Assembly: GCF_001027745.1 (NCBI RefSeq)
Contig: NZ_LECU01000004.1
Span: 62,001 to 126,000, forward strand
DNA: 64,000 nt
Source of the DNA: Pedobacter sp. BMA
GTDB lineage: Bacteria > Bacteroidota > Bacteroidia > Sphingobacteriales > Sphingobacteriaceae
Reading direction: 5' to 3'
In this document: piece by piece, positions 35,414 through 45,269 of the stretch
Layout of the letters: the number at the start of each line of letters is the position of its first letter
Position numbering within the stretch: the stretch's first letter is position 1
Program-made: the position numbers and the translations under genes
The notes under the pieces: model-generated
The model's input: only the letters and a program-made list of their open reading frames with translations
What the model was told of the DNA's origin: nothing
Databases searched by the model: none

Positions 35414-37858
35414 ATGAGAAAAATCTACGCCCTTATTTTCTTTTGCTTTACTACAAGCCTGGCTTTTGCTCAACATTTGATTAGTGGCACAATAAAGGAT
35501 AATAACGGACAGCCGATCCCTTTCACTTCTGTGTATTTAAAAAACACCACAACAGGAACATCAGCAAACGTTGACGGGAAATATGAGATGAAGCTGAAAA
35601 GAGGTCAGCAAACCATTAGCTTCAGGGCGGTGGGTTATAAACAACAGGACCACATTGTAAATTTAGACCGTGATATAACATTAAATATTACGCTGGCCTC
35701 AGAAAGTTATACCCTTGATAATGTAAACATCAGGGCCAATGCAGAAGATCCGGCTTATGAAATTATCAGGAAAACGATCGCGCAGAGAAAAACTCACCTT
35801 GAGGAGGTAAAGGCATTTAGTTGTGATGTGTACATTAAAGGCGTTCAGCGGCTGAAGGGTGCGCCAAAGAAATTTTTTGGCAGGGATATACAGAAAACCC
35901 TGGAGCTTGATACTAACCGGAAAGGCATTATTTACCTATCCGAATCGCAAAGTAAATTTAGCTTCAGAAGGCCGAATGACGTGCATGAAGAAATGATTTC
36001 CTCTAAAGTTGCAGGAAGAAATAATGCATTCAGTTTTAATAAAGCATCCGACCTGATCATTAATTTCTATGACAACTATCTGCTGGAAAATACGCTGAGT
36101 TCACGAGGCTTTATTTCCCCTATTGCTGATAATGCCCTTTTTTACTATAAATACAAACTACTGGGAGAAAGTACAGAAAACGGCCAGTTGATTCATAAAA
36201 TAGAGGTGAGCCCACGCAGGGTAAATGATCCGGTTTTCAGGGGCATTATTTACATCATGGATGAGAGCTGGCGCATTTATAATACCGATTTATACTTAAC
36301 CAAACAGGCGGGTATTAATTTCATTGATACACTAAATATTAACCAGCAGTTTACAAAAGTTAAAGATGTATATATGCCAACCGGTATCAACTTTCAGTTT
36401 ACCGGAAATGTTCTGGGCTTCAAAATAGCCGGTTACTACCTGGGGGTATATAGCAATTATAACGTAAATCCTAATTTTCCAAAAAACCTTTTTACAGGTG
36501 AAATCTTGAAGGTTACTGAAATGGTTAACAAAAAAGATTCCTTGTACTGGGTTGAAAACAGACCAATTCCGCTTACGGCTGATGAGAAAATCAATTACAT
36601 CAAGAAAGATAGTGTTGCGAAGCTAAAAGAGTCCAAGCATTATCTTGATTCACTGGAAAAAGACAATAACAAATTCAGCATCGGTAAATTAATTTTGAGG
36701 GGCTATAGCCAGAATGACCGGTATGATAAACATTCGTTAAGCTTTGACCCGGTTTGGAGAGCTATATTTTACAATACCGTGGAAGGATTGGCCATCAAGT
36801 ATGGCGTCACTTATCGCCAGGAGTATGAAAACAGAAGGTTTTACTCTATCCGTCCTGAAGTGCGCTATGGATTTGCCAACCAGAAATTAACAGGCAGTAT
36901 TACAGGAAATTATTTTTACGACCCACTCAAACGGGCCAGCTATGGTGGTTCATTCGGAAACGGCATTTTTGATCTGAATAATCTGGGTTCGATGACGCCG
37001 CTGGGCAATACAATTAACTCCTTGCTTTACGAAAAGAACTTCCCGAAGTATTACTATAAGGATTTTGTGAGTTTATATACCACCAGAGAGCTGGCTACGG
37101 GCCTTCAGGCGAATTTAAGCGCCGATTACAGTCATAACAAAGCTTTAGCTAACAATTCTACATTTAAGTTTTTCGATGCGAAGGACAGAGAATTTACTTC
37201 CAACAACCCTTTTGTTCCGGAAGCAGAAGTACCGTTATTCCCTGATTACAGCTCGTTAAGTGTAACTGCAAGCTTGACTTATACCATCGGACAAAAATAC
37301 ATTACCCGGCCTGACGGCAAATTTTATACGGAGTCGAAATATCCAAAAATTACTTTGCTTTATAAAAAGGGGCTGAATAATGTTTTGGGAAGCGATGTAG
37401 ATTATGATTTTGTGAAAGCAGAGATTTTTGAAGACCGGATTGGACTTGGATTATGGGGACATACTTCATTTTTAGTCGGAGTAGGGAAATTCCTTAATAA
37501 TGCCAAAATGTATTATCCTGACTTCAAACATTTTTCAGGTAATATTTCAACCATCTTCCCTCCCAACTTGAGGAAGTTTCAATATCTTGACTTCTACCAG
37601 TTCAGCACCAAGGAGCAGTATTTTGAAGCACATCTTGAACATAACTTCGCAGGATTCTTCATGAATAAGATTCCATTGTTGCGTAAGCTAAAGCTGGAAG
37701 AGCTGGTGGGTGGAGGCTATTTATCTTCACCTGAGAAACGGAATTATAAAGAATTTTACTTCGGTATCCAGCGCCTGGTTTTAAGGGCCAGCTATGGTTT
37801 TGCTTATGATGGCGCAAAGAAAATTAATCAGGGTTTTAGAATAAGCTACGGATTTTAA
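35414..37858 (+). CDS. DUF5686 outer-membrane protein with carboxypeptidase-regulatory-like domain
   Basis: The 814-residue protein has a signal peptide (about 1-19), then a carboxypeptidase-regulatory-like domain (about 22-105, ISGTIKDNNGQPIPFTSVYL) as in SusC-type receptors. The middle and C-terminal parts match the DUF5686 type: NADPAYEIIRKTIAQRKTH-like start near 115, PRRVNDPVFRGIIYIMDESW, and alternating strands ending in an aromatic residue (INQGFRISYGF), as in an outer-membrane barrel. No TonB plug is present. The function of the family is not known; it is common in Bacteroidota. It stands alone. Confidence 0.85.
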   Translation: MRKIYALIFFCFTTSLAFAQHLISGTIKDNNGQPIPFTSVYLKNTTTGTSANVDGKYEMKLKRGQQTISFRAVGYKQQDHIVNLDRDITLNITLASESYTLDNVNIRANAEDPAYEIIRKTIAQRKTHLEEVKAFSCDVYIKGVQRLKGAPKKFFGRDIQKTLELDTNRKGIIYLSESQSKFSFRRPNDVHEEMISSKVAGRNNAFSFNKASDLIINFYDNYLLENTLSSRGFISPIADNALFYYKYKLLGESTENGQLIHKIEVSPRRVNDPVFRGIIYIMDESWRIYNTDLYLTKQAGINFIDTLNINQQFTKVKDVYMPTGINFQFTGNVLGFKIAGYYLGVYSNYNVNPNFPKNLFTGEILKVTEMVNKKDSLYWVENRPIPLTADEKINYIKKDSVAKLKESKHYLDSLEKDNNKFSIGKLILRGYSQNDRYDKHSLSFDPVWRAIFYNTVEGLAIKYGVTYRQEYENRRFYSIRPEVRYGFANQKLTGSITGNYFYDPLKRASYGGSFGNGIFDLNNLGSMTPLGNTINSLLYEKNFPKYYYKDFVSLYTTRELATGLQANLSADYSHNKALANNSTFKFFDAKDREFTSNNPFVPEAEVPLFPDYSSLSVTASLTYTIGQKYITRPDGKFYTESKYPKITLLYKKGLNNVLGSDVDYDFVKAEIFEDRIGLGLWGHTSFLVGVGKFLNNAKMYYPDFKHFSGNISTIFPPNLRKFQYLDFYQFSTKEQYFEAHLEHNFAGFFMNKIPLLRKLKLEELVGGGYLSSPEKRNYKEFYFGIQRLVLRASYGFAYDGAKKINQGFRISYGF

Positions 37859-37894
37859 ACTTAAAAGCGAATGTGGAATGGACTAAGCTTGCTG

Positions 37895-37925
37895 TTTGGC
37901 ATTTAAGCTAAAAGCATTATCTTTG
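37895..37925 (+). promoter_or_regulatory. Promoter of trhO
   Basis: TTTG (37895-37898) and TATCTTTG (37918-37925), 19 nt apart: a full match to the -33/-7 consensus. Confidence 0.75.
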
Positions 37926-37963
37926 CGCTGCTTCAACGCCGTTTGCAGCGGTATCAGTGCATC

Positions 37964-38896
37964 ATGAAAAAATATCAAACACTACTTTACTATTGCTATA
38001 GTTACATAGCAGAGGCAGAGCAATTTGCTGCCGATCACCTTAAATTTTGTAAATCATTAGACCTTGTTGGCCGTATTATCGTTGCCGATGAAGGTTTAAA
38101 CGGCACCGTTTCGGGAACTCCTGAAGCCTGCGAAGCATATATGCAAGCCATTCATTCAGATGAAAGGTTTGCCAAAACTGAGTTTAAAATCGATGATGTG
38201 GAAGAACCGTCTTTCATTAAGATGCACTGCCGTTATAAGTCTGAGATTGTTCATTCCGGCTTACGCGATACCACCATCATCAATCCCAATGAAAAAACAG
38301 GGAAGCACCTCGAGCCTGTAGATTTCATGAAAATGAAAGACGACGAAGATGTGATCATCCTGGACGTACGCTCTAATTACGAGCACAACCTGGGAAGATT
38401 CAAAAATGCAGTGACCCTGGATATTGAGAACTTCCGCGACTTCCCGGAGCAAATCAATCAGTTGGCACAATACAAGGATAAAAAAATCCTAACGTACTGC
38501 ACCGGTGGAATCAAATGCGAGAAAGCCTCAGCTTTGCTTCTGCACCACGGATTCAATGATGTTTACCAGTTACACGGCGGAATTATTAAGTATGGTAAAG
38601 AAGCCGGAGGCAAAGATTTTGAAGGGAAGTGTTATGTTTTCGACAATCGGATTGCAGTGGATGTTAACCAGGTGAATCCAAAGGTCGTTTCAGTTTGCTT
38701 TAATTGTGGCACCACAACGCCTAAAATGATCAACTGTGCCAATCCGGAGTGTAATGAACACATCACCCAATGCGATGCCTGCGGTGAACAACTGGAAGGA
38801 TGTTGCTCCGTTGCCTGTACCACAAATCCGCGTAAACGTCAATACGACGGAACCGGATATTATGTTAAAGTACCGCAGCCCGTTGGAGCTAAGTAA
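37964..38896 (+). CDS. trhO: tRNA uridine 5-oxyacetic acid hydroxylase, rhodanese type (TrhO/YceA)
   Basis: The start ATG at 37964 gives MKKYQTLLYYCYSYI; an in-frame TTG upstream would sit in the promoter leader. The 310-residue protein has an N-terminal acylphosphatase-like part (GRIIVADEGLNGTVSGTPEA) and a rhodanese domain (about 120-220) with the active Cys179 in TYCTGGIKCEKAS. The C-terminal cysteine-rich region holds CFNCG, NCANPECNEHITQCDACG and GCCSVAC, probably zinc binding. TrhO hydroxylates wobble uridines (ho5U34) of tRNAs. The family match is clear. Confidence 0.93.
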   Translation: MKKYQTLLYYCYSYIAEAEQFAADHLKFCKSLDLVGRIIVADEGLNGTVSGTPEACEAYMQAIHSDERFAKTEFKIDDVEEPSFIKMHCRYKSEIVHSGLRDTTIINPNEKTGKHLEPVDFMKMKDDEDVIILDVRSNYEHNLGRFKNAVTLDIENFRDFPEQINQLAQYKDKKILTYCTGGIKCEKASALLLHHGFNDVYQLHGGIIKYGKEAGGKDFEGKCYVFDNRIAVDVNQVNPKVVSVCFNCGTTTPKMINCANPECNEHITQCDACGEQLEGCCSVACTTNPRKRQYDGTGYYVKVPQPVGAK

Positions 38897-38953
38897 GGCC
38901 AATTGTGCAATTTTTGCTTATTTTGCGGACTAATCGCCTGGCCGAATCAATTT

Positions 38954-41839
38954 ATGCTAAAATATCTGTACTATCCCCTTTTTCTTTTAGCTGCTCTTTC
39001 TTTCCGTTTACATGCATCTGATATAAAAAGTATAGGTGTTCCGTACATAGAAAATTACCCTAAATCTGTTTACGCATCGGGGAATCAAAATTGGAGCATC
39101 GCCAAAGATCAGAATGGTGTAATGTATTTTGGAAACGCGGAGGGATTGCTTACGTTCGACGGGCGTTACTGGCAGAAATACAAAATGCCTAACCGCCAAA
39201 TCGTTCGCGCTGTTGCAACCGATAACAAAGGAAAAATATATACCGGCAGTTTCGGGGAATTTGGTTACTGGAGCCTCAAAAATAATCGTTTAAGTTATAG
39301 CTCGTTAACGAAACTGCTTCCGAAGGGAATTACGGTTACCGACGAAATCTGGAAAATTTACACCGATCAGGACCGCGTAATATTCCAGTCATTCTCCAGG
39401 ATATTTATCTATAAAAATAACAGAATCGAAGTGGTAAAATCGCCTTCTTCATTCCTGTTTCTGCATAAGGTAAACAAAAGATATCTGGTAGAGGTGCTGG
39501 AAAAGGGTTTATTTGAACTCATTGGCAATAAGCTCAGGCCAATACCGGGAAGTGAGATACTGGGCAAAGAGGGTATCCTGTCCATTTTACCTTATAAAAA
39601 TGGTGGTTTTATTATAGGAACAAGCAAGAACGGTCTTTTCACCTACGATGGGAAAACCTTTAGTCCGCTGAATACCCTTGCCAACAGCTATCTGAAAACC
39701 TACCAGCTGAACAACGGGGCTGTACTGATGGGCAAATACTTTGCCTATGGAACCATATTAAACGGCCTGATTATTATTGATGAAAATGGACGCGTTGTGC
39801 AGCGGATCAACAAATCGAGCGGTTTACAAAACAATACCGTATTAAGTTTATTTGCTGATGACGAGCAAAACCTGTGGACGGGCCTGGATAATGGAATCGA
39901 CCGGATTGAGTTAAATTCCCCTTTGTATTTCTACTTCGATAAAACAGGGCAGTTTGGGACAGTATACTCAAGTATTATTTTCAATGGTAAGATTTACCTT
40001 GGCACCAACCAGGGACTTTTTTACAGTAACTGGAATCCGGAAAGTGAGCTAAACTCCTTTAACTTTCGTCTGATTCCGAATTCCCAGGGACAGGTGTGGG
40101 AGCTTACCGTAATTGATAATGAGTTAATTTGCGGCCACAATAGCGGAACATTCAAAGTGCTGGGCGACGAGATTCAATGGCTGTCCCGAACCGGTGGTGG
40201 GTGGACCATTAAAAAACTAAATTCAAATCCGGGCTATCTGATACAGGGAACCTATGTAGGGCTAACCCTCTTCAGTAAAACGGCCGGATCAGCGTTGAAG
40301 TTTGAAAGGAAGATCGGCGGCTTTGATGCACCATCGAGATTCATTGAGCAGGATGCTAAAGGTGATGTTTGGGTAAGCCATGCCTATAAAGGTTTGTATA
40401 AACTTACGTTGAGTAGCGATTACTCTAAAGTAACGGCTATGCGATACTTTGATGAGAAAAACGGATTACCTGGCAACTATAATATCAACATCTTCAACCT
40501 CGAAAACAGGATCGTTTTTTCTTCTGACGCTGGCTTTTACACTTATGATGAACTCAGCAACAAGTTCACAAAATACGATGTCCTGAATAAAAAACTGGGG
40601 TCGTTCGAAACGTCGAATAAAATTATCAATGCCGGCAATAAAAAATACTGGTTTATCAATCACGGTAAAACAGCCCTGGTTGATTTTAGTGAACCTGGTA
40701 AGCTGGAAATCGATTCTAATCAGTTTAGTTTGCTGGATGGGCGAATGGTGCAGTATTATGAGAACATCAGTAAAATCAGCAATGCCATTTATCTGATCAG
40801 TGTTGACGATGGCTTTGTGATTTATAACACTACCCAGAACCAGAGCAATGTAAACCGGAAACTGCCTAAGGTACTGATCAGAAGACTGGACGATATTACG
40901 GATAAATACCATACCATTAGTGAAACTGGCAATAACGAGCGTGATATTGAGATTCCATACAGCAGGAATAATATCCGCATTTCATTTTCGCTACCCTATT
41001 ACCGCCAGGCAAAGGTAAAATATCAATTCTTCCTGGAAGGCTATTCAAAAGACTGGTCTGACTGGAACTTTGCTTCCCAAAAAGATTTCACCAATTTAGG
41101 CAGTGGCACCTATGTATTCAAAGTAAGGGCAAAGATCAACGACAATTCGGTTAGCGACATAACTAACTTTGAGTTTGAGGTATTGAGACCATGGTATTTG
41201 AATAACTGGGCCATTCTGATATATATTATTCTTCTGGCATTCATATTAAGGGCTGGCAAACAGGTTTATGAAAAGAAGCTAACAAGAGACAGTAAAAAAA
41301 TAAGTGACAGGTTACAGGCTGAAAAGGAGGAAGTTTTACGTCAGGAAGCGGAGATTAACGAAAAACAGATCCACAAGCTTCAAACGGAGAAGCTTCAAAC
41401 GGAGCTTGCCTCGAAAAACAGGGAACTGGCAAACTCTGCCATGACTTTGGTATATAAAAATGAGTTGCTTCAAAAGCTAAGTGACGAAATCATGAAGCTC
41501 AAAGATGAGAACGGGAAAAAACTTTCGGACGACCAGACCAGAAAAATTCAGAAAGTGATTAACGATGGTATGAATGATGAGCGGGACTGGCACTTATTTG
41601 AAAACAGTTTCAATGAGGCCCATGAAAGTTTCTTCAAAAAGCTAAAAGCACAACACCCGGACCTTGTTCCGAACGACCTTAAGTTATGTGCTTACCTGAG
41701 GATGAACATGAGCAGTAAAGAGATGTCATCGCTGCTTAATATTAGTGTCCGGGGCGTTGAAATACGCCGGTACAGATTAAGGAAAAAGCTTGAAGTGGCG
41801 CATGATAAAAACTTAACTGAGTTTTTGATGGAGTTGTAA
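38954..41839 (+). CDS. Transmembrane beta-propeller regulator with Y_Y_Y and LuxR-type HTH
   Basis: The start is the ATG at 38954 (MLKYLYYPLFLLAALSFRLHAS), a signal peptide; the frame extends upstream only in the trhO 3' region. The 961 residues comprise a two-component-regulator-type propeller (about 25-660, repeats such as NQNWSIAKDQNGVMYFGNAEG), a Y_Y_Y domain (about 680-745, YQFFLEGYSKDWSDWNF), one membrane helix (about 757-777), a cytoplasmic coiled coil (785-880) and a C-terminal GerE/LuxR helix-turn-helix (LRMNMSSKEMSSLLNISV). There is no histidine kinase or receiver. It is a one-component, membrane-spanning sensor-regulator, in the manner of SusR-like proteins. It lies directly before the SusC/SusD genes of the second locus and probably controls them. 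Confidence 0.88.
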   Translation: MLKYLYYPLFLLAALSFRLHASDIKSIGVPYIENYPKSVYASGNQNWSIAKDQNGVMYFGNAEGLLTFDGRYWQKYKMPNRQIVRAVATDNKGKIYTGSFGEFGYWSLKNNRLSYSSLTKLLPKGITVTDEIWKIYTDQDRVIFQSFSRIFIYKNNRIEVVKSPSSFLFLHKVNKRYLVEVLEKGLFELIGNKLRPIPGSEILGKEGILSILPYKNGGFIIGTSKNGLFTYDGKTFSPLNTLANSYLKTYQLNNGAVLMGKYFAYGTILNGLIIIDENGRVVQRINKSSGLQNNTVLSLFADDEQNLWTGLDNGIDRIELNSPLYFYFDKTGQFGTVYSSIIFNGKIYLGTNQGLFYSNWNPESELNSFNFRLIPNSQGQVWELTVIDNELICGHNSGTFKVLGDEIQWLSRTGGGWTIKKLNSNPGYLIQGTYVGLTLFSKTAGSALKFERKIGGFDAPSRFIEQDAKGDVWVSHAYKGLYKLTLSSDYSKVTAMRYFDEKNGLPGNYNINIFNLENRIVFSSDAGFYTYDELSNKFTKYDVLNKKLGSFETSNKIINAGNKKYWFINHGKTALVDFSEPGKLEIDSNQFSLLDGRMVQYYENISKISNAIYLISVDDGFVIYNTTQNQSNVNRKLPKVLIRRLDDITDKYHTISETGNNERDIEIPYSRNNIRISFSLPYYRQAKVKYQFFLEGYSKDWSDWNFASQKDFTNLGSGTYVFKVRAKINDNSVSDITNFEFEVLRPWYLNNWAILIYIILLAFILRAGKQVYEKKLTRDSKKISDRLQAEKEEVLRQEAEINEKQIHKLQTEKLQTELASKNRELANSAMTLVYKNELLQKLSDEIMKLKDENGKKLSDDQTRKIQKVINDGMNDERDWHLFENSFNEAHESFFKKLKAQHPDLVPNDLKLCAYLRMNMSSKEMSSLLNISVRGVEIRRYRLRKKLEVAHDKNLTEFLMEL

Positions 41840-42217
41840 TATCAATGCTCAGGTGGCTTTCGTTTTCTTCCGATTTGTTCGAAAGTATTACGGAAAGCGC
41901 TTGATCCGGTTTTGATTAATAACCGTTTTTTGTAAACTGCGCGTTAAATAGCGGTTGACATCACTACATCATTACCTGCTCAGGGCCGTTTTTTATACCC
42001 TACAACACCCTTTGTGTAAAAAATACACTTAGACTTTGCATTTTAACATTCTCTTGCATCAAAAAGTGCGTTTTTAGGCCAAAATCGCGTTCGGTATCCT
42101 CTTACACAAAACGACAATTTAACATTTGATGTAATAATGTATAGGTCTTGGCACTTGCACAAGCAGAAAAACAACCTCAACTTTAACATAACAATTAAAC
42201 TAAATTATAATAATAGC
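41840..42217. promoter_or_regulatory. Regulatory gap before the second SusC gene (378 nt)
   Basis: No coding frame. It holds the spaced inverted repeat GTGTA-AAAAA-TACAC (42014-42028), and TTTGTGTAA (42011-42019) with its complement TTACACAAA (42102-42110) 82 nt later. A GACTTTGC stretch at 42032-42039 is promoter-like but has three bases rather than two between TA and TTTG. Probable target region of the propeller regulator. Confidence 0.5.
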
Positions 42218-45200
42218 ATGAAAAGAATCTTTACAAGAATTTCTGTTCTCGCTGCACTTTGCTTGCTAACCATTAACGTAGCAATTGCGCAAAACATTAC
42301 CGTAAAAGGTAAGGTAACTGACGGAGGTGACAAGTCATCTTTGCCAGGCGTAACCATTACAATTAAAGGCGCACAAGGAGGCACGCAAACAGATGCCGAT
42401 GGAAACTATTCGATCAGTGTACCATCAACAGCAACACTGGTATTTAACTTCGTTGGTTATACTGCACAAGAGCAGGCAGTAGCTAACCGCACCTCTATTA
42501 ATGTAGCATTACTTTCCAGCACGCAACAACTCGAGCAAGTTGTAGTGGTGGGTTACGGCACGCAAAGAAAGATTGATGTAACAGGATCGGTGGCAAGTGT
42601 AAAAGGAGAAGAGATTTCGAAACAGGCGTCGACAAATCCTGTGAGTGCATTGCAAGGAAAAGTAGCTGGGGTAACAATTACAAACGCAGGTAGTCCGGGA
42701 AGTTCCCCTCAAATCAAAATCAGAGGCCAGGGAACTATTTATGGTTCTGCAAACCCTTTATACGTAGTTGACGGTGTTTGGTATGACGATATCAACTTTT
42801 TAAATCCCGGCGACATTGAAAATATCAGTATTTTGAAAGATGCCTCAGCACAGTCAATTTTCGGTATTCGTGCCGCGAACGGAGTTGTTCTGGTAACGAC
42901 TAAAAAAGGGCGTACCAATACTCCAACTACTATTAATTATGATGGCTATGTTGGTTTCCAAAAAGTGACCAATCAGGTTGAAATGGCAAATGCATCAGAA
43001 TATGCAACCATTATAAATGAGTTGTATACATCAAATGGCAATGCTGCATTATTCAGTAATACCAACCTTGGGGAAGGAACAAACTGGTACGATCAGGCTT
43101 TGAGAAACGCACTTGTGACCAACCATCAGGTTTCGATAATGGGTGGTTCAGAAAAATCTAATTACAATTTATCGCTCGGTTATCTGAATCAGGATGGTAT
43201 TATTAAAACCAATAATTATAAAAGATACACTGCCCGCTTGTCAAATGATATCCAAATTTTCAAACCATTGAAAGTTGGCTATACTGTTACAGGAGTGATG
43301 GGAAACACTAAAGACAACCCATCGAGTATTTATCATCAATTATTTGCAGCTTCTCCAACAGTACCGGTATTCAATGCAGACGGTAGCTATGGCGATCCCA
43401 AAAGTCAGAATTTAGGTGATGGTGCTAACTTCAATCCTCAGGCTACTTTAGATTTTTTCAATTCACAATCAAAAAACAACAGGGTTACAGGAAATGTATA
43501 TGCTGAATTAAAATTTGCAAAGCATTTCACATTCAAGACAAGTTTGGGTGGAGAATTCGGACAAATTGAGACAAGAGCATATGTGCCAAAATACTATGCT
43601 ACCCTGGCTCAACAAAGTAACATAAGTACTTTAACCCTGGGAAGAACAGAAACCAGAAACTGGTTAATTGAAAATACCCTGACTTATAATAATACGATCG
43701 CGAAAGATCATAACCTGACAGTATTAGTTGGACAATCTGCACAACAAAACAAAAGTTACAACTTAACAGGTACCGCTCAAAATGTTCCGTTCAACACTGA
43801 GGCAGACTTATATTTAACACTAGGTGATTTAGCCAGCAGAACAATTGTTGATGGAGGCTCACTTTATAAGTTTGCATCATATTTTACCAGAGCAAACTAC
43901 AGTTTCAAAAACAAATACCTTTTGAATGCATCCGTTCGTGCAGACGGGGCCTCTCAGTTTTTTGGATCTGATACCTGGGGTTATTTCCCATCCGTAGGTT
44001 TAGGCTGGGTAGTAACGGAGGAAGGTTTTATGAAAGACCAAAAGATCTTTAACTCACTAAAAATCCGTGGTAGCTGGGGCAAGATTGGAAACGCAGCAGT
44101 TCCAAGAAATCCAACTCAGTTAAACATCACTCAAACACCAGATCTTACTGCAGTTTTCGGTAATGATTTAACTTATACGGGTGCAAACGTTTTCTCTTAT
44201 GTTCCACCAACAATTTCCTGGGAACGTGGAGTGGGTACAAACATTGGTTTCGAGGCCTCATTACTTAAAAGCAGGTTGTCAATAGAAGCCGACTACTATC
44301 TACGAAAAACTTCACAATCGATATTCAATTTACCAATTTTGGGTAGTTTAGGTTCAAAAGATCCTCAAATCTTAGGAAATCAGGCGGATCTGGAGAACAA
44401 AGGCTTTGAATTTTCGGCAACATGGAGAGATCGTTCGGAGGGTGGCTTCGGATACTCGCTTAGTGGAAACGTGGCATATAATGCCAATAAGGTTACCAAT
44501 GTAGTTTCAGGTGCAAATCCAATTTACGCAGGAAGTACTGGTATTACCAACGGGTATCTGGCAACAAGAACAGTTGCAGGTCAACCAGTGGGACAATTTT
44601 ACGGCTATCAGGTAGTTGGAATTTTCCAGACTGCAGCAGAAATTGCGTCATCACCAACGCAGTCGAACGCTGCTCCGGGCGGCTTTAAATATCAGGATGT
44701 TAATGGAGATGGCATTATCAATGCAAATGATAAGGTTGTTCTGGGAAATCCTAACCCTAGATTCACCTATGGTTTCAACACTAGTTTTGAATACAAAAAT
44801 TTCGACCTTGCTTTGGATTTCCAGGGTGTAGCAGGTGTTGAGGTTTATAATGCCAACATTGCATTCCGTTACGGAAACGAGAACTTCACAAAAGATTTTT
44901 ATGATAACAGATGGCATGGTGCTGGGACATCAAATACCTATCCATCAGCAAACGTGGGCGGATCAGCCAACTCTGCGCCAAATTCATTCTTTGTAGAAAG
45001 TGGTTCATATTTTAGAATCCGTAATGCTCAATTGGGTTATACCTTGCCAAAAGCAATCACTGAAAAATTAAAAATGCAAAAAGTTCGTTTTTACGCCAAT
45101 GCGCAGAATGCACTTAACATTTTCGGATATAAAGGATTTAGCCCGGAGATTGTAGCTTCGACAACTCAAAATAGTCCATCATCACTGAATGCTGGTATCG

Positions 45201-45259
45201 ACGCTAATGTGTATCCATTATTTGCTACATACAACTTTGGTATTAACGTAACTTTCTAA
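42218..45259 (+). CDS. SusC/RagA-family TonB-dependent transporter
   Basis: The ATG at 42218 gives MKRIFTRISVLAALCLLTINV, a clear signal peptide (cleavage near IAQ, about residue 25); an earlier in-frame ATG adds 27 unlikely residues. The 1013-residue protein has a carboxypeptidase-regulatory-like domain (about 27-105), the SusC signature QVVVVGYGTQRKIDVTGSV, a plug (ILKDASAQSIFGIRAANGVV) and a barrel ending FGINVTF. It is the outer-membrane channel of the second glycan locus. SusD starts 10 nt later. In the context of GH144-type and GH3 enzymes, beta-1,2-glucan oligosaccharides are the likely cargo. Confidence 0.95.
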   Translation: MKRIFTRISVLAALCLLTINVAIAQNITVKGKVTDGGDKSSLPGVTITIKGAQGGTQTDADGNYSISVPSTATLVFNFVGYTAQEQAVANRTSINVALLSSTQQLEQVVVVGYGTQRKIDVTGSVASVKGEEISKQASTNPVSALQGKVAGVTITNAGSPGSSPQIKIRGQGTIYGSANPLYVVDGVWYDDINFLNPGDIENISILKDASAQSIFGIRAANGVVLVTTKKGRTNTPTTINYDGYVGFQKVTNQVEMANASEYATIINELYTSNGNAALFSNTNLGEGTNWYDQALRNALVTNHQVSIMGGSEKSNYNLSLGYLNQDGIIKTNNYKRYTARLSNDIQIFKPLKVGYTVTGVMGNTKDNPSSIYHQLFAASPTVPVFNADGSYGDPKSQNLGDGANFNPQATLDFFNSQSKNNRVTGNVYAELKFAKHFTFKTSLGGEFGQIETRAYVPKYYATLAQQSNISTLTLGRTETRNWLIENTLTYNNTIAKDHNLTVLVGQSAQQNKSYNLTGTAQNVPFNTEADLYLTLGDLASRTIVDGGSLYKFASYFTRANYSFKNKYLLNASVRADGASQFFGSDTWGYFPSVGLGWVVTEEGFMKDQKIFNSLKIRGSWGKIGNAAVPRNPTQLNITQTPDLTAVFGNDLTYTGANVFSYVPPTISWERGVGTNIGFEASLLKSRLSIEADYYLRKTSQSIFNLPILGSLGSKDPQILGNQADLENKGFEFSATWRDRSEGGFGYSLSGNVAYNANKVTNVVSGANPIYAGSTGITNGYLATRTVAGQPVGQFYGYQVVGIFQTAAEIASSPTQSNAAPGGFKYQDVNGDGIINANDKVVLGNPNPRFTYGFNTSFEYKNFDLALDFQGVAGVEVYNANIAFRYGNENFTKDFYDNRWHGAGTSNTYPSANVGGSANSAPNSFFVESGSYFRIRNAQLGYTLPKAITEKLKMQKVRFYANAQNALNIFGYKGFSPEIVASTTQNSPSSLNAGIDANVYPLFATYNFGINVTF

Positions 45260-45269
45260 AACTAAAACA

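Noticed and set aside
38903-38953. Upstream extension of the propeller regulator
   Set aside because: The signal peptide begins at the ATG at 38954; the extension is the trhO 3' region and starts with TTG.
42137-42217. Earlier ATG of the second SusC gene
   Set aside because: The 27 extra residues are polar and Asn-rich and would block the signal peptide that begins at 42218.
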